Positions 18,853 to 30,400 of a DNA stretch of 64,000 nucleotides are shown piece by piece. The DNA comes from OLB16 sp964422415. Its GTDB lineage: Bacteria; Hinthialibacterota; Hinthialibacteria; OLB16. The stretch covers positions 23,888 to 87,887 of the forward strand of contig CAYRBI010000006.1 of NCBI GenBank assembly GCA_964422415.1, given 5' to 3'. A program made the position numbers and the translations under genes. The notes beneath the pieces were generated by a model that saw nothing but the letters and a program-made list of their open reading frames with translations, was not told the DNA's origin and ran no database searches. Position 1 is the first letter of the stretch, and every line of letters begins with the position of its first letter.

Positions 18853-19770
18853 ATGCTCAAGATGTATCAACTTGATTGTTCACGGATTGTTGAGGCGGCC
18901 AAAGACACGGCTACGATCCTGGTTTTTATCAACCCCGATGAGAGTGAACGCAAGTGGTTGATTGAGGACTGCCGGATCGATGAGCACACCCTTTTATCCG
19001 CCCTCGACCCCGATGAACTCTCTCGTCTGGAGTTCGAACCCGATCATGTAGCCATCATCTTCAAACGCCCTAAACAGTATTCCGCCGAGGATCAACGGCT
19101 TCTCTTCCGGGTTTCCTCGACCGGTGTGTTTCTCTTTGCGAACCGGTTGGTGGTCGTCATGTCGGAGGATATCCCGCTTTTCGAGGCCCGGATCTTCAAC
19201 CGGATCGACACGATCTCGGATGTGGCACTCAAACTTATCTACCGTTCCATCTTCCATTTTCTCGAACACCTCAAGGTCGTCAACCTGATCTCCGATGACC
19301 TGGAGCGTAAGGTCAACACCTCCATGGACAACCGCCATATCATCCATCTCTTCGGACTTGAGAAGAGCCTGGTGTATTACCTCAATTCAATCAGCTCGAA
19401 TGGGGTCTTGATCGAACGGTTACGCTTGAACTCGGCTAAGGTCGGTTTGACAAAGGACCAGGCGGAGTTTGTTGAGGATATGATGATCGAGAACTCCCAG
19501 TGTTTCCGTCAGGCCGAAATACACTCCAACATTCTCGCCAGTCTGATGGACGCGCGGGCCTCGATCGTGAGTAACAATCTCAACGTTCTCATGAAGAATC
19601 TCACCCTGATCACGATTGGGATCATGGTTCCGACCTTAGTGGTCAGCGCCTTTTCAATGAATGTTCATATCCCAATGGAGGACTTTCATTACGCCTTTTA
19701 TGTGATTCTCTCGCTGGCTATTGTGTCCGTCCTGGGTTTCACTTTTTTCTGGAGACACCGCAACTGGTAA
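18853..19770 (+). CDS. CorA-family divalent cation transporter
   Basis: A 305-residue protein with CorA layout: an alpha/beta cytoplasmic domain (~1-150), long helices (~150-245) and two C-terminal TM segments (~247-268 and ~280-300). Between the TMs, where CorA has the selectivity motif G-M-N, this protein reads A-F-S-M-N-V, so Gly is replaced by Ser. The short polar loop after it and the Arg-rich end W-R-H-R-N-W fit the family. It would form a pentamer importing Mg2+ or exporting Zn2+/Co2+; the Ser variant leaves the substrate open. It is followed 31 nt later by a glycoside hydrolase with its own ribosome site. Confidence 0.85.
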   Translation: MLKMYQLDCSRIVEAAKDTATILVFINPDESERKWLIEDCRIDEHTLLSALDPDELSRLEFEPDHVAIIFKRPKQYSAEDQRLLFRVSSTGVFLFANRLVVVMSEDIPLFEARIFNRIDTISDVALKLIYRSIFHFLEHLKVVNLISDDLERKVNTSMDNRHIIHLFGLEKSLVYYLNSISSNGVLIERLRLNSAKVGLTKDQAEFVEDMMIENSQCFRQAEIHSNILASLMDARASIVSNNLNVLMKNLTLITIGIMVPTLVVSAFSMNVHIPMEDFHYAFYVILSLAIVSVLGFTFFWRHRNW

Positions 19771-19801
19771 TGATTTTGATTCTTCCCATGGAGGTCTGGT
19801 C

Positions 19802-21391
19802 ATGCTTTTCTTAGTGCCGCTTCACGCTGTCCTGGAGATTGCCCTTCATTCCACCCAACCGTATGCAAGTCCATATAATGATGTCGATGTGACCGTTACG
19901 GTCACGGGACCCGGTGGTATGTCCTTCAAGGTCCCCGCTTTCTGGGATGGAGAGAATACCTGGAAATTCCGCTTCAGTGGTTCCATGGCAGGTGACTATA
20001 CCTACACAACCTCCTGTACCAATCACGCGGATTCGGGGCTTGATCAGCAGAGCGGGAAGATCACGGTTCAAGAGACTCCCTCCACGAATCCACTGCGTCT
20101 TCATGGCCGTCTACGCGTTTCGGCTGACCGGCGTCATTTCGAGCACGAGGATGGCACCCCCTTCCTGTGGGTGGGAGACACCTGGTGGATGGGATTGACC
20201 ACACGGCTTGATTGGCCGCAAGGATTCAAGACATTGACCGCTGACCGTGTGGCAAAGGGCTTTTCGGTGGTTCAAATCATCGCCGGACCCTTACCTGACA
20301 TGGATGCCTGGGATGTACGTGGAAAGAATGAGGCCGGTTTCCCCTTCACCGAGGGGTTCGAGAGTGTCAATCCCGCCTATTTCGATCATGCCGATCTAAA
20401 GATTGGACACCTGGTGGATGCTGGCCTGGTGCCCTGTATCGTGGGCATGTGGGGATATTACCTGCCCCAAATCGGTGTTGAGAAGATCCAACGTTTCTGG
20501 CGCTATCTGGTGGCGCGGTATGGCGCCTATCCGGTTATGTGGTGCATCGCCGGTGAAGGCACCATGCCCTATTACCTTTCCGGGACAAAAGAGGCTGACG
20601 CGGAACTGCAGAAAAAGGGCTGGACTGAGGTGATGCGCTCGGTGCGCGAACTGGATGGCTACCACAATCCGATTGGCATTCACCCCACCAACCGGGGACG
20701 AGAGATGGTCGTCGATCCAGGCTTGATGGATTTTGATATGCTGCAGACCGGTCATGGCGATATTGAGAGCATCGAGAATGTGCGTAACACGGTGAAGAAG
20801 TCTTACGAAGAGGAGTTACGCATGCCGGTGGTGAACTCGGAGATCAATTATGAAGGCATCATGGGATACTGCTGGCAGAATATTCAGCGTTGGTGCTTTT
20901 ATATCACCCTGTTGAATGGAGCCGCCGGCCACACCTATGGTGCCAACGGTATCTGGCAGATGAGTACCCCCGAACACCCCTATGGTCCCTCGCCGCATGG
21001 ACGTTCTTGGGGAAACACGCCCTGGAATGAGGCTTATCAGTTGCCTGGTTCGCGTCAGATCGGCCTGGGTGCTGGTCTCCTGCGCCGGTATTCTTGGTGG
21101 GAAATGGAACCCCATCCGGAATGGCTGGAGGCCGCTGGACGGAATGATGCGTGGCGCTCAGCCTGCGCGGGCATTCCCGGCAAACTGCGTATCGCCTACA
21201 TCTCTTTTCTCTGGGATCCACCCTTGGTGAAGGGTTTGGAGAAGGATATCAACTATCAGGCCTTCTATTTTGATCCCATCACGGGGAAAGATATTCCTCT
21301 TGGTCCGGTGACACCCGGTTCCGATGGTTCCTGGCGTGCACCCTTACCGCCCGAGGTTCATGACTGGGTGCTGGTCCTTCAGGCTGGATAA
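19802..21391 (+). CDS. apiosidase-like glycoside hydrolase (DUF5060 + DUF4038)
   Basis: A 529-residue protein from ATG 19802, preceded by GGAGG at 7 nt. Residues ~10-90 look like the DUF5060 beta-sandwich (V-x-V-T-G-P-G-G ... F-W-D-G-E-N-T-W-K-F-R-F). The rest resembles the DUF4038 TIM-barrel of GH140 apiosidases: F-L-W-V-G-D-T-W-W at ~120, W-C-I-A-G-E-G with E252 as candidate acid/base, and V-V-N-S-E-I-N-Y-E-G with E347 as candidate nucleophile. GH140 enzymes release apiose or related sugars from plant polysaccharides, so a plant-glycan substrate is plausible. No clear signal peptide is present, so it may act inside the cell on imported oligosaccharides. Confidence 0.75.
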   Translation: MLFLVPLHAVLEIALHSTQPYASPYNDVDVTVTVTGPGGMSFKVPAFWDGENTWKFRFSGSMAGDYTYTTSCTNHADSGLDQQSGKITVQETPSTNPLRLHGRLRVSADRRHFEHEDGTPFLWVGDTWWMGLTTRLDWPQGFKTLTADRVAKGFSVVQIIAGPLPDMDAWDVRGKNEAGFPFTEGFESVNPAYFDHADLKIGHLVDAGLVPCIVGMWGYYLPQIGVEKIQRFWRYLVARYGAYPVMWCIAGEGTMPYYLSGTKEADAELQKKGWTEVMRSVRELDGYHNPIGIHPTNRGREMVVDPGLMDFDMLQTGHGDIESIENVRNTVKKSYEEELRMPVVNSEINYEGIMGYCWQNIQRWCFYITLLNGAAGHTYGANGIWQMSTPEHPYGPSPHGRSWGNTPWNEAYQLPGSRQIGLGAGLLRRYSWWEMEPHPEWLEAAGRNDAWRSACAGIPGKLRIAYISFLWDPPLVKGLEKDINYQAFYFDPITGKDIPLGPVTPGSDGSWRAPLPPEVHDWVLVLQAG

Positions 21392-21402
21392 AGATGCTCT
21401 TT

Positions 21403-21436
21403 ACCCCGGCTCCGATTTGTTCATCGGAGCCGGGGT
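21403..21436. terminator. strong bidirectional hairpin
   Basis: A perfect 14-bp stem, ACCCCGGCTCCGAT / ATCGGAGCCGGGGT, with a TTGTTC loop, between the converging ends of the hydrolase and the giant gene. Confidence 0.75.
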
Positions 21437-21456
21437 GAGTCTCTCTGTTGATTTCT

Positions 21457-24400
21457 TTACCAATAATTGAGCAACCAATTCAAGTCGATTGCATCCACCT
21501 TGCCGTCATTGACTTTATCGCAGGGTCCGATTTTTTCCGTGTCGGTACTCTTCCACCAACGCGAGAAATTAAGGATATCAAGGTAGTTCACCACAAGGTC
21601 TCCCGTCGTGTCGCCTAAGGTCTTTGGATCAGTACCCACGAGCAGAGTCAATTCCATCTGGAGATTTGTTCCCAACTCTGAATAAGTGAAGGTCAGTTTC
21701 GCCTGTTGCCCCTCGGTGGCGGAACCGGAAATGTGGACATACCTTCCCGAAACAGAGGCAACCGCGTTGTTACTTGAGGTGATCCCGGTAACCGCGGTTA
21801 CATTGAGCTCGGAATTATTCGTATAGTTTGCCAGTGTCTCGGTGGCCAGTTGATCTCCAGCGGACACATAAACGGTTCCTCCCTCGACCACCACCTTGTT
21901 GTGAGCACTAGAATCTTTGGCGGGATTGGTCTTGGTGATCTCGACCTTAAGTTTATTGGGATCGACCCGCCGGTGTGTTTCCGCGAATCCCTCGCGCCAA
22001 CCAATCAAGACAGCTTTATCATTATCCGCGAAAGCCACCGCTGCCGCACCGGTATTCTCCTTGCCTTTTCCCGAAGGAGGTTCAAATTCGCGGATGGTTT
22101 GTCCATCAGCGGTACTGATGAGTTTTACGGGACGGTCACCTTCCGAACCCACCAACACAAGTCCCGCGTCATCAGAAACCGCGATAGCCGAGTTAACCTC
22201 TCCCTCACCACCACCGAAAATGTCGGTATTGGTTTGCATGAGGAACAGGGGTTGTCCGATCCGGGGTGGCTCGACACCTATATCGGATATATCGAAGATC
22301 TCCAGGTAGTAGTCATAGGTGCAATTAAGCATATCACAGTGCGTCTCAAGCGTGACCGCCGCGCATCTTGTTCCCACCGAATTGACATAAAGCTTAATGG
22401 GTGGATGAGCGGTATCGATGACCATCCCCATAAGGCATCTATCGTCCCAGATTCCGATCGAATTGTGCGCTCCCACTCCGCCGAGGAAATGATCCTCCTT
22501 AAGGAAGTCAATTGAGTTGACCGGATTGGGTGATTCTCCGATTTGGCTGACACTGACCAGATCCCACAGGCGGGTGCGCCAGTCTGCAGTGGCGATCTTG
22601 TTACCGGACTTTGAGAGCGCGTAAGGGCCGGCGCCAGGGGTATGCAGAGTTCTCCAAAGCAGGTGATTCTGTGTTCCAAAGAGGTAGATTGACAGATCCA
22701 CCCGGGTGGCCAGAAGCGAGCTGTCCGCATTGAAGTCCATGCCTGCAAAACTGTAGTTTACAAAGTATCCTGTTTCCAACAGATTCTGAGATTCCGTGGT
22801 CACATCATCGACGCCATAATTCCACTCGATAATCCGTTTGGAGTCTTGAGTGAACATCCGTTTCCCATCGGGCGCGGCGTGAGCGGCCGTGAGCGGATAA
22901 CTGTGAGCCAGCGAGCCACGGAAGATACCACGCCCCTTCTCCCAGAATTGATAGGATCCGAAAGGACTGGTCTTTTCAACCATGGAACCATCGATGGGGG
23001 ACTCGACCTGACTGAGGATTGTCTTGCGTCCTGTTAAAACGAATTTTCCACTTGGATCCGCCAGGAAGGTGGCGATTGCTCCATCGGAGGGCATGATTTC
23101 CAGCCAACGCAATAGGAGCCCATCCGTGTTGTAAATCCAGGCCGCATTGGGACCGGTTGTTCCGATGTAGAGCTCATTGTCGACTACAGCGGCGGTAGTG
23201 GGTGTCACGCCATATTCATAGCGTTCAATAATTGTGTAAGTGTCTTTACGCCATAGACTGGTGGTCTGGTCCTCGCTGGCGATAAAAATCGCGTTGGATC
23301 CAAAAAAGCCCGCCGACACAATCGGTCCTAGATGTGCGGCGATGGTCTTGATGACCGTGCCATCACTCCGTTGGAGGATCTTAACATGGGTATCTTGCCC
23401 GCCACTCATTACCCGGGTTCCATCGATGGCAACCGAGCGCACTGCTCCAGTATGCACGGTCACCTTCCATTTAACCTCGTTAAGAGTCATGTCCAACAAA
23501 GTTACCGCGCCGTTAGAGTCACCGAGGGCCAGGGTGGTGCCATCACGGACAGCGCATTTCAAGGGTGCATCGTGATAGTAGATGGAGACCGGAGCAGTGG
23601 CCGATTGAATGAGATTCCATTTCTTGACCGTCCCCTCGTGGGAGACTGTGATCAGTTCGTTCTCGGACAGATAATTGACGTAGACAACTGGAGCACTATG
23701 GGCGATCACGATCCGTTCAAGCGAATATTGACTGGGGGTGAGGCCCACCGAATAGATACTGACCGCGCCGGAACTGGAGCCCCACGCCAGTTTGGTCTTG
23801 GCTGGATTCCAGGCTCCACTGAGTCCCGCGCCACCAGCCGTTACTCGCACCCGCTCCCACTGTGTACGCAACCCAAACGACTGTATGGTGGTTACCGCCT
23901 CCGCTGACATACCATGGGAGTTGGTATAGCTTCCGGTGAGGAGAATATAGCCGGGCGTGGCGGTGAGATTCACTTTAACACTCTGGCCCGCAATGACGAC
24001 ATCTTCGGGACGGTCGGCGGTGAGGTTCACATGGGGTGTGACATCCTCCTCATATCCATCATCGTAGCGCGCCAGGTAAGAGATCTCGCGGAAGACACCT
24101 GGGATCATACTCAGACTCTCTGGCTGGGCAACGAGTTCAACCAGATTACTTTGTCCGACCGTGATGGTGGCGCTATCTGAAAAAGTAATCCCGCTGTCCC
24201 GGTAACGCGCTCTGATAATTACTGTTCCGGCGGCATCCGCCGTCAGGGTGATCACATTTCCATTAATGGTGCAGTGGGTGGGATCATCGGCTTCGAGTAC
24301 AGCTTTCTCGGTGGTATTACTCGACGAGGGTGTCACATCAGCTTTGGTACCATCATCATAAATCACGGATACCTGATAGGCTTGGCTGTCACCCGCGGCG

Positions 24401-27400
24401 AGAACACGTGATTCAGGCGTCATTTCGATCCGCGTGGGAAGGCTGCGTTCATAAGTCTCGATGTAATTGTAACTCCAAGCAATCATAATGAGGGTGTCAT
24501 TTTTGGCGAACTGGACCGCACGGACATCCACGTCGGCAATACTGGAATGCTGTGGATAAAAGTAACGGAGAATACGGCCAGTCCGTACATCAAAGAGTTT
24601 TACCGTGTTCCTTCCACCAATTAGTAGGAGTGTTCCATCTTTTGAAAGAGAGGCATCCGAGTTGTATTGAAAACGATACAAGCCGACGGGTAAATCGGTA
24701 CTCATGTTGTACATTTGGACGCCTGTGTTGGAATCAACACAACCGATCCGGACACCATCCGGATGGTAAAACAACTTATAGGCGCTATAGGAGCCGGTAT
24801 CCATCATATTATATAAAGTGGCATTGGGATCGTTTACTCTGCAGGTGACTAAAGAATGGTCAACGGTGAAGCCCCAGAGCAGGCTGTCCGGACTGAATGC
24901 ACTGGCGGTTTCTCGATCCGTGAGTGCATAATTTGCTATGAGCCCACCCCCAACCCCACTGTACATGCGGTCTCCCGCAAGAATGTTGTCTCCCGCCTCG
25001 GAGGTACTGGTCCAGTTGTAATTGACTCCGACATTCCGGTCGACCACCTCGACGGCGCCATTATCGGATACCGTGCTGATTCTTAGGTGTCCCGAGTAAT
25101 CGAACCAGTTGCATTTGGTTCCATCTCCGGAGATATCAAATCCACGGTCTCCCAGAGAAGTGGAAACGGTGAAGATGGGATTACCCATCGTCCGCGACAT
25201 GACATTGAGGCCCCAATCCGTTTCAGCGAATAACCGGCTTCCGTCATTGGAGATTCTTGGACGCATTGGAGTGTTTGCTGGATACCGGCCATGCGGTCCC
25301 CAACTCACCAAGAAATCTCCATCATCGACACGGAAACTCGCTATGCGGGCCCAATCACTGTCTCTCGTACTGACCAGCACACGTTCTCCCGTGTGATCGA
25401 AAGCGACATTTTCCAGATAGGTGCCCCAATTTCCGCCGGACTCCGTGTTAATATTTACTGCAAAGAGCTCCAGGCCGAGGGAATTGAAAATACGCAGCTG
25501 AGCTGATGTTCCATATCCAGTCACCATGGCAACGCGCGAACCATCCGGCGAAACCGTGGCGCCTTGAGAGGCTTGCCCCTGAAGGGAAATCGTGGCGATT
25601 GGCGAACCACCAGCAGTATTCCAGAGTTGAACCGTGGCATCCGTGCTGCCTGTCATCAGCTTGGTTCCATCGCCAGTAAAGGCCACCGCGGTGACTCCTT
25701 GGGTGTGGCCAAGATAGCGGCGGACCTCCACTCCTGTGGTAACATCCAGGAGATAGGCTTTCTTATCACTGGAACCAATCAGAATGTATTTGCCGTCGGG
25801 TGAATAGGCGATCGCATTGACAGTGGCGTCACCAGGCACAAACTCCCATAAACGTGTTTGATTATCAATATCCAGTAAGATGCCTTTGCCCTCGGTAATC
25901 ACCATGAGTTTCGATAAATCTGGAGAAGGGACTCCATACGAAACCAACAGATCACTGAACATCGCCGAGCGTTGAATTCCAGTCTGAAGATCCCAAATAA
26001 ATACCGCGCCATCTCGTGAAACCGTAATTGCGGCGGAATCATCACTCGAGAATCCCGCGTATTCGACACAATCGTAATGGTCTTTAAGCATCATCAGGGG
26101 AGTATTGGAGGTGGCCTGGTAAATCCAGGCGGAGCCAGTGTCATAACCCAGGATGACTTTGTCACCCGCGTTATTGTAGTGACCCATGACTGTTCTGCCG
26201 CCCGGGCTACGATAGGTGAGCGTCCAATTCATATTCTGTGAACGGCTATCGGGCGTACCCGACTCGACTACAAAACGGATCGGTGGAACAGATCCCGTAA
26301 CACGGTAGGTCTCAGGCACGGAGACATCCTCCGGATCAATCCGGACAGTGAGCTCGTCGCCATTCGAGAGCGCCTGGAAATCGGCGAGAATGAAGTAATA
26401 GCCGCGAGTAATAAAGGCGGTGGTGAAGGTCATTGATGCTTCATTACTGGCCACCGTGCTGACTTGACCCTGAACAACCAGCTCATCCCCCGTATCGTAG
26501 ACGCCATTCTCATTTTTATCCCACATAAGCCGGGGATTGAGCATCTCGCCCGTGTAAATTCCAATCACTCCATTCATGCGTACCGTGATGGAGTTCACAG
26601 TCCGTCCGAGAGGCTGAATGCGTAGACCAACCAGAGCGAAGTTGGATTGGTCGGTGGTTAAGCCGAAATAAGCGGAGGGAGTCCAGAGATCACTTTGTGA
26701 AATCATATAAGGCATATCGACGATATGCGTGACGGCATTAGCCGATCCGAGAACCTCACCAGATGAAGTCAATTTAATATCCGCCGCATCCAGCTGAATG
26801 GTCATCCGCGAGGTGTCGCTTAAGCCTCGGAAGCTGGCCACCACAAGATAATGCTGGTTCATGTCGAGAGCGTCGGGAAAACTGATTGATCCCGTGTTTC
26901 CAGAGACCACTACCTCGGAGGCGGAACCGATCCGTGTGTCCGAGGAATCCAGCAGAGCATCATTATCCAAGTCACGATAGAGCGCGGCGGTGGTAATGAT
27001 CGAACGGGTGATTGCTTGCACCCCAGTCAAGCGGAAGGTGGTGGCCTTCGTCTTTTGTGTCTCCCCTTTTAACTGGAATCCATAGAGGACCACATTCGAC
27101 TGGCGGGAGCTGCTGGAGAAGTTGTCGGATACTTGTCCAGTGTTGGGATTGGCAAGCGTGGGGAATTGTCCGGCTTTGTGGCGGGTGGCCGTAACCTGGT
27201 CATCAATGGGCACTCCCGCCGTGGTCATCACCCATCCGGTATACGTGGAAACGCTGAAGGCATCATTTGACTCCACACCCGTTATATCTCCAATCAGAAT
27301 GAACTGTTTGGATAACGAGGAGGAAAGTGGAATATTACTAAAGCCCACATAGAGACCGGAAGACGAGGAAGTACTCCGGTTAGGGGAGATGGCGGAGGTC

Positions 27401-30400
27401 TTTTCAGAGGCATCCGCTGTACCATTATTATTGCTGTCACGGACTAAGAAGAAGTTACTGAACTGGGTCCAATCGAGTCCCGATGAATTATACAGATGGA
27501 AACCAATGTCCACACTGGTCACATTGCCGGGAGTAATACGGCACCCCAACATCTCCATTCCTGCCTGGGTTCCAGTGGTTAGTAGGTTATTCCCTTCTTG
27601 CCCGGTGGAGGGATTGGCGAGGGTTTCCAGGCTTCCCTTCAGCTCAAGCGAGCTTTTACCATAGTCTACATAATCAGAGACACGATCTCCGGTTCCGCCT
27701 GGATTTTCCAGATGGGTCGGTCCGGTCGGGCTTCCCCACCAGTTGTTGGTGGCGTTGAAGGCAACCTGGGTGGTGTTGTCCACCGCATATGTGTTCCCCA
27801 TGAAGTTACATGTGTGCGCATAAGCAGCCGAAGGTGCGGCTTCCTCGCGGATCGCGATGTAATTCTCCAGGAAAGTACAACCAGTCAGTCTAAAATTCTT
27901 CACGCTCCAGGAACGAATGCCGAAACGAGTCGGCATTGATGGGTTAACCGGGGGAGCGAAGAAACACCCGGCCATGTCCAAGGAGGCTTGAGCGGCCTGG
28001 GAAATGATGGCCGCATAATCTCCATCATTACCCGTGGTGCGGATCTCCTCCGCGCGGAAGGTACAATTCGTGAAGAAACTATTACTCCCATCAAGAAGAT
28101 TAAAACCATTATACCGGTAATCTGGATGGTAATGTCCCACTGTTGTGATATAGAACTGAGTGTTGGTGACAGCGAGAGTGCCACTGACCAGGAATTGACG
28201 ATTGATAGTAAAGGTATCGGCTTGCAGGGCGAGCGAAGCACCCGCCTCAATGGTGAGGAAGTAGCTATTGTTGAGATAAGAAGAGTTGGCGGGTAGTGTG
28301 AGAACCGATCCAGTCTTCACCGTCACCGCGCCAAAGAAATGATGCTGGTTCTCTGACTGAAACGTTTGGGTATGAGTGACATTTCCAGAGATTGCGCCTT
28401 GGTAATCCGTATTGGTAAATGTACCTTTCGCGATATTCGCTTGCTTGGAACCGAATTCATACAGAAAACCGCACCGGAAACCTGTGAAGGAAGGATCGAT
28501 TCCATCTTGAGCTACGACATTGAGCGCGCCACCGGAAACATGGATTCCATAACCAGTCCGTCTTCCACCGGGATTCTTCGAGACGAATGTCGTCCCACGC
28601 ACATCCAGTGTCGAAGTATCGTCGGCGTACAGCAGCGCGGCCCACTCAGAAATCGAATCGGTGTGCCTGGTCTCATTGGTGTACAGGGAACAACGGGTAA
28701 AGGTACCGGTCGAGTTGTTCTTAAAATCAATTCCATTGCGGAAATTGGGCTGATAATATGTGTTCTGTGGCTCGACCGTGATCGAGGCCTGGTTGGCCAC
28801 AAGGTGAGCGCCATCAACCGTAAAGCGGTCGCCATACCAACTATAAAGTTCACAACCTGGAGCGAGAGTCAAAGTGGCTCCCGACAGTACATTGATCGAA
28901 CCGTAAGTATTCATACCCGGATTAGTGAGAGTGAAATTTCGTTTCACATCGCTCGAAATCCTGTGATTGGACTCGCAATCCTCGAAGGTACACTTGGCGA
29001 TCTCTTGAGATTCGGTGCCAAAGTATTGATGAATCCCCCAGTGAAAACCTTTGAAGGAAGTGGGAGTCGCTCCATCGTTTCCGATCACCGCCTTACACCC
29101 ATTGAGCTCAACACCGAAACCTGTCCGGCGGTCACCGGGTTTACGAGATTCGAAGGCACAACCGAGGATAGAAACTTCGGAGGAGGCATCCGCTGAAATG
29201 GCGGCGGACCATTCATTAATATTCCATGTCTCCCGGCTCTCATCCGTGTAAATCTGGCAACGGCGGAGGTTTAATTTAGCTTTGTTCTTGATGTCCATAC
29301 CATTCCGGAATTCTGGGATCCAATAATAGTTCCGTGTGGAGGCTCCAAAAGTAACGTCGGTGGCATTGAATGTTCCCCCGTCAACAATGAAATACTGCAG
29401 GTAATCCAGATATATATCCGTTCCCGCGGCGAGAGTCATGGTGACGTTTTTCTTGACCGTCAGAGTACCGGTGATATGCATCCCCTCATTTACAAAGGTA
29501 TTATCACGGAGCATGTCACCCGAGAGGTACTGATTGACTCCGCAGAATTGGAAGAAGCAAGCTGCGATGCTCTGTTTACGGTGGCTTACCGTCTGGAAGA
29601 TACCCGAACGGAAACCACGGAACGTGGTAGGGGTGGAGCCTGCCGAGGTGATTGATGTTGTACAGCCATCAATCAAAACACCGTAACCAGTGTAATAGGC
29701 GGCGCCTGCATTGACACATTCAAGCGTGGTTCCATGGAGGCTCAGCTGCGCCTTGGCTTTGGCGCGGACCACCGCTGACCACAAATCACGGCCTTCACCT
29801 CCGCGATCCCTTTCTTCCCAGGTGAGTAACCGGCACCGGTCGATCTTGGCCGAGGCACCGTTTTCGAGAATGATTCCGTCTCTCTTCCAAACCCCTTCCC
29901 AATAGGTGTAAGTGCGCATAAAGAGTGTGGAATCCGTGGCGACCCCAATCCTACCAGAGACAACAAAACCATGGTGATTTTGACCATCATGCTGTATCAC
30001 CACATTCGGTCCGATTTGAAGAGAATAAGTGACTGGCACGACCACATCGGATTTGATGAGATAGTTGTGAGTGGTGTCATTCCATACGGTGTCGGCCGCG
30101 AGTGTCCCGCCCACTTCGATCAGCCCATCATTCTCCATCTCGATGGCGAGGAGGTTCTTTGAAGCAAGCCCATTCGCGCTGGTTTCTTGAACCTGAAAAA
30201 CTGCTTGCCCGCTGGTGGAATCCGCATCCTCGGCGGCGGTCAGGATCAACTCCACACCGGTCGACCACTGAGCCTTGGGAATGGAGAACACACCCGTGCC
30301 CTGGACCGCAAGATCCGTGTCGCCATTCGTTCTTTGTAGAGTTCCAGTGACATTCAGCGCGGGTTCTTCATCAAGCCAAATACGCACGGAGCGGGTACTC

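Noticed and set aside
21850..22515. 221-codon open frame antisense to the giant gene
   Set aside because: No ribosome site or recognisable motif; the opposite strand has continuous domain structure. The 276-codon frame at 28366-29196 was rejected for the same reason.
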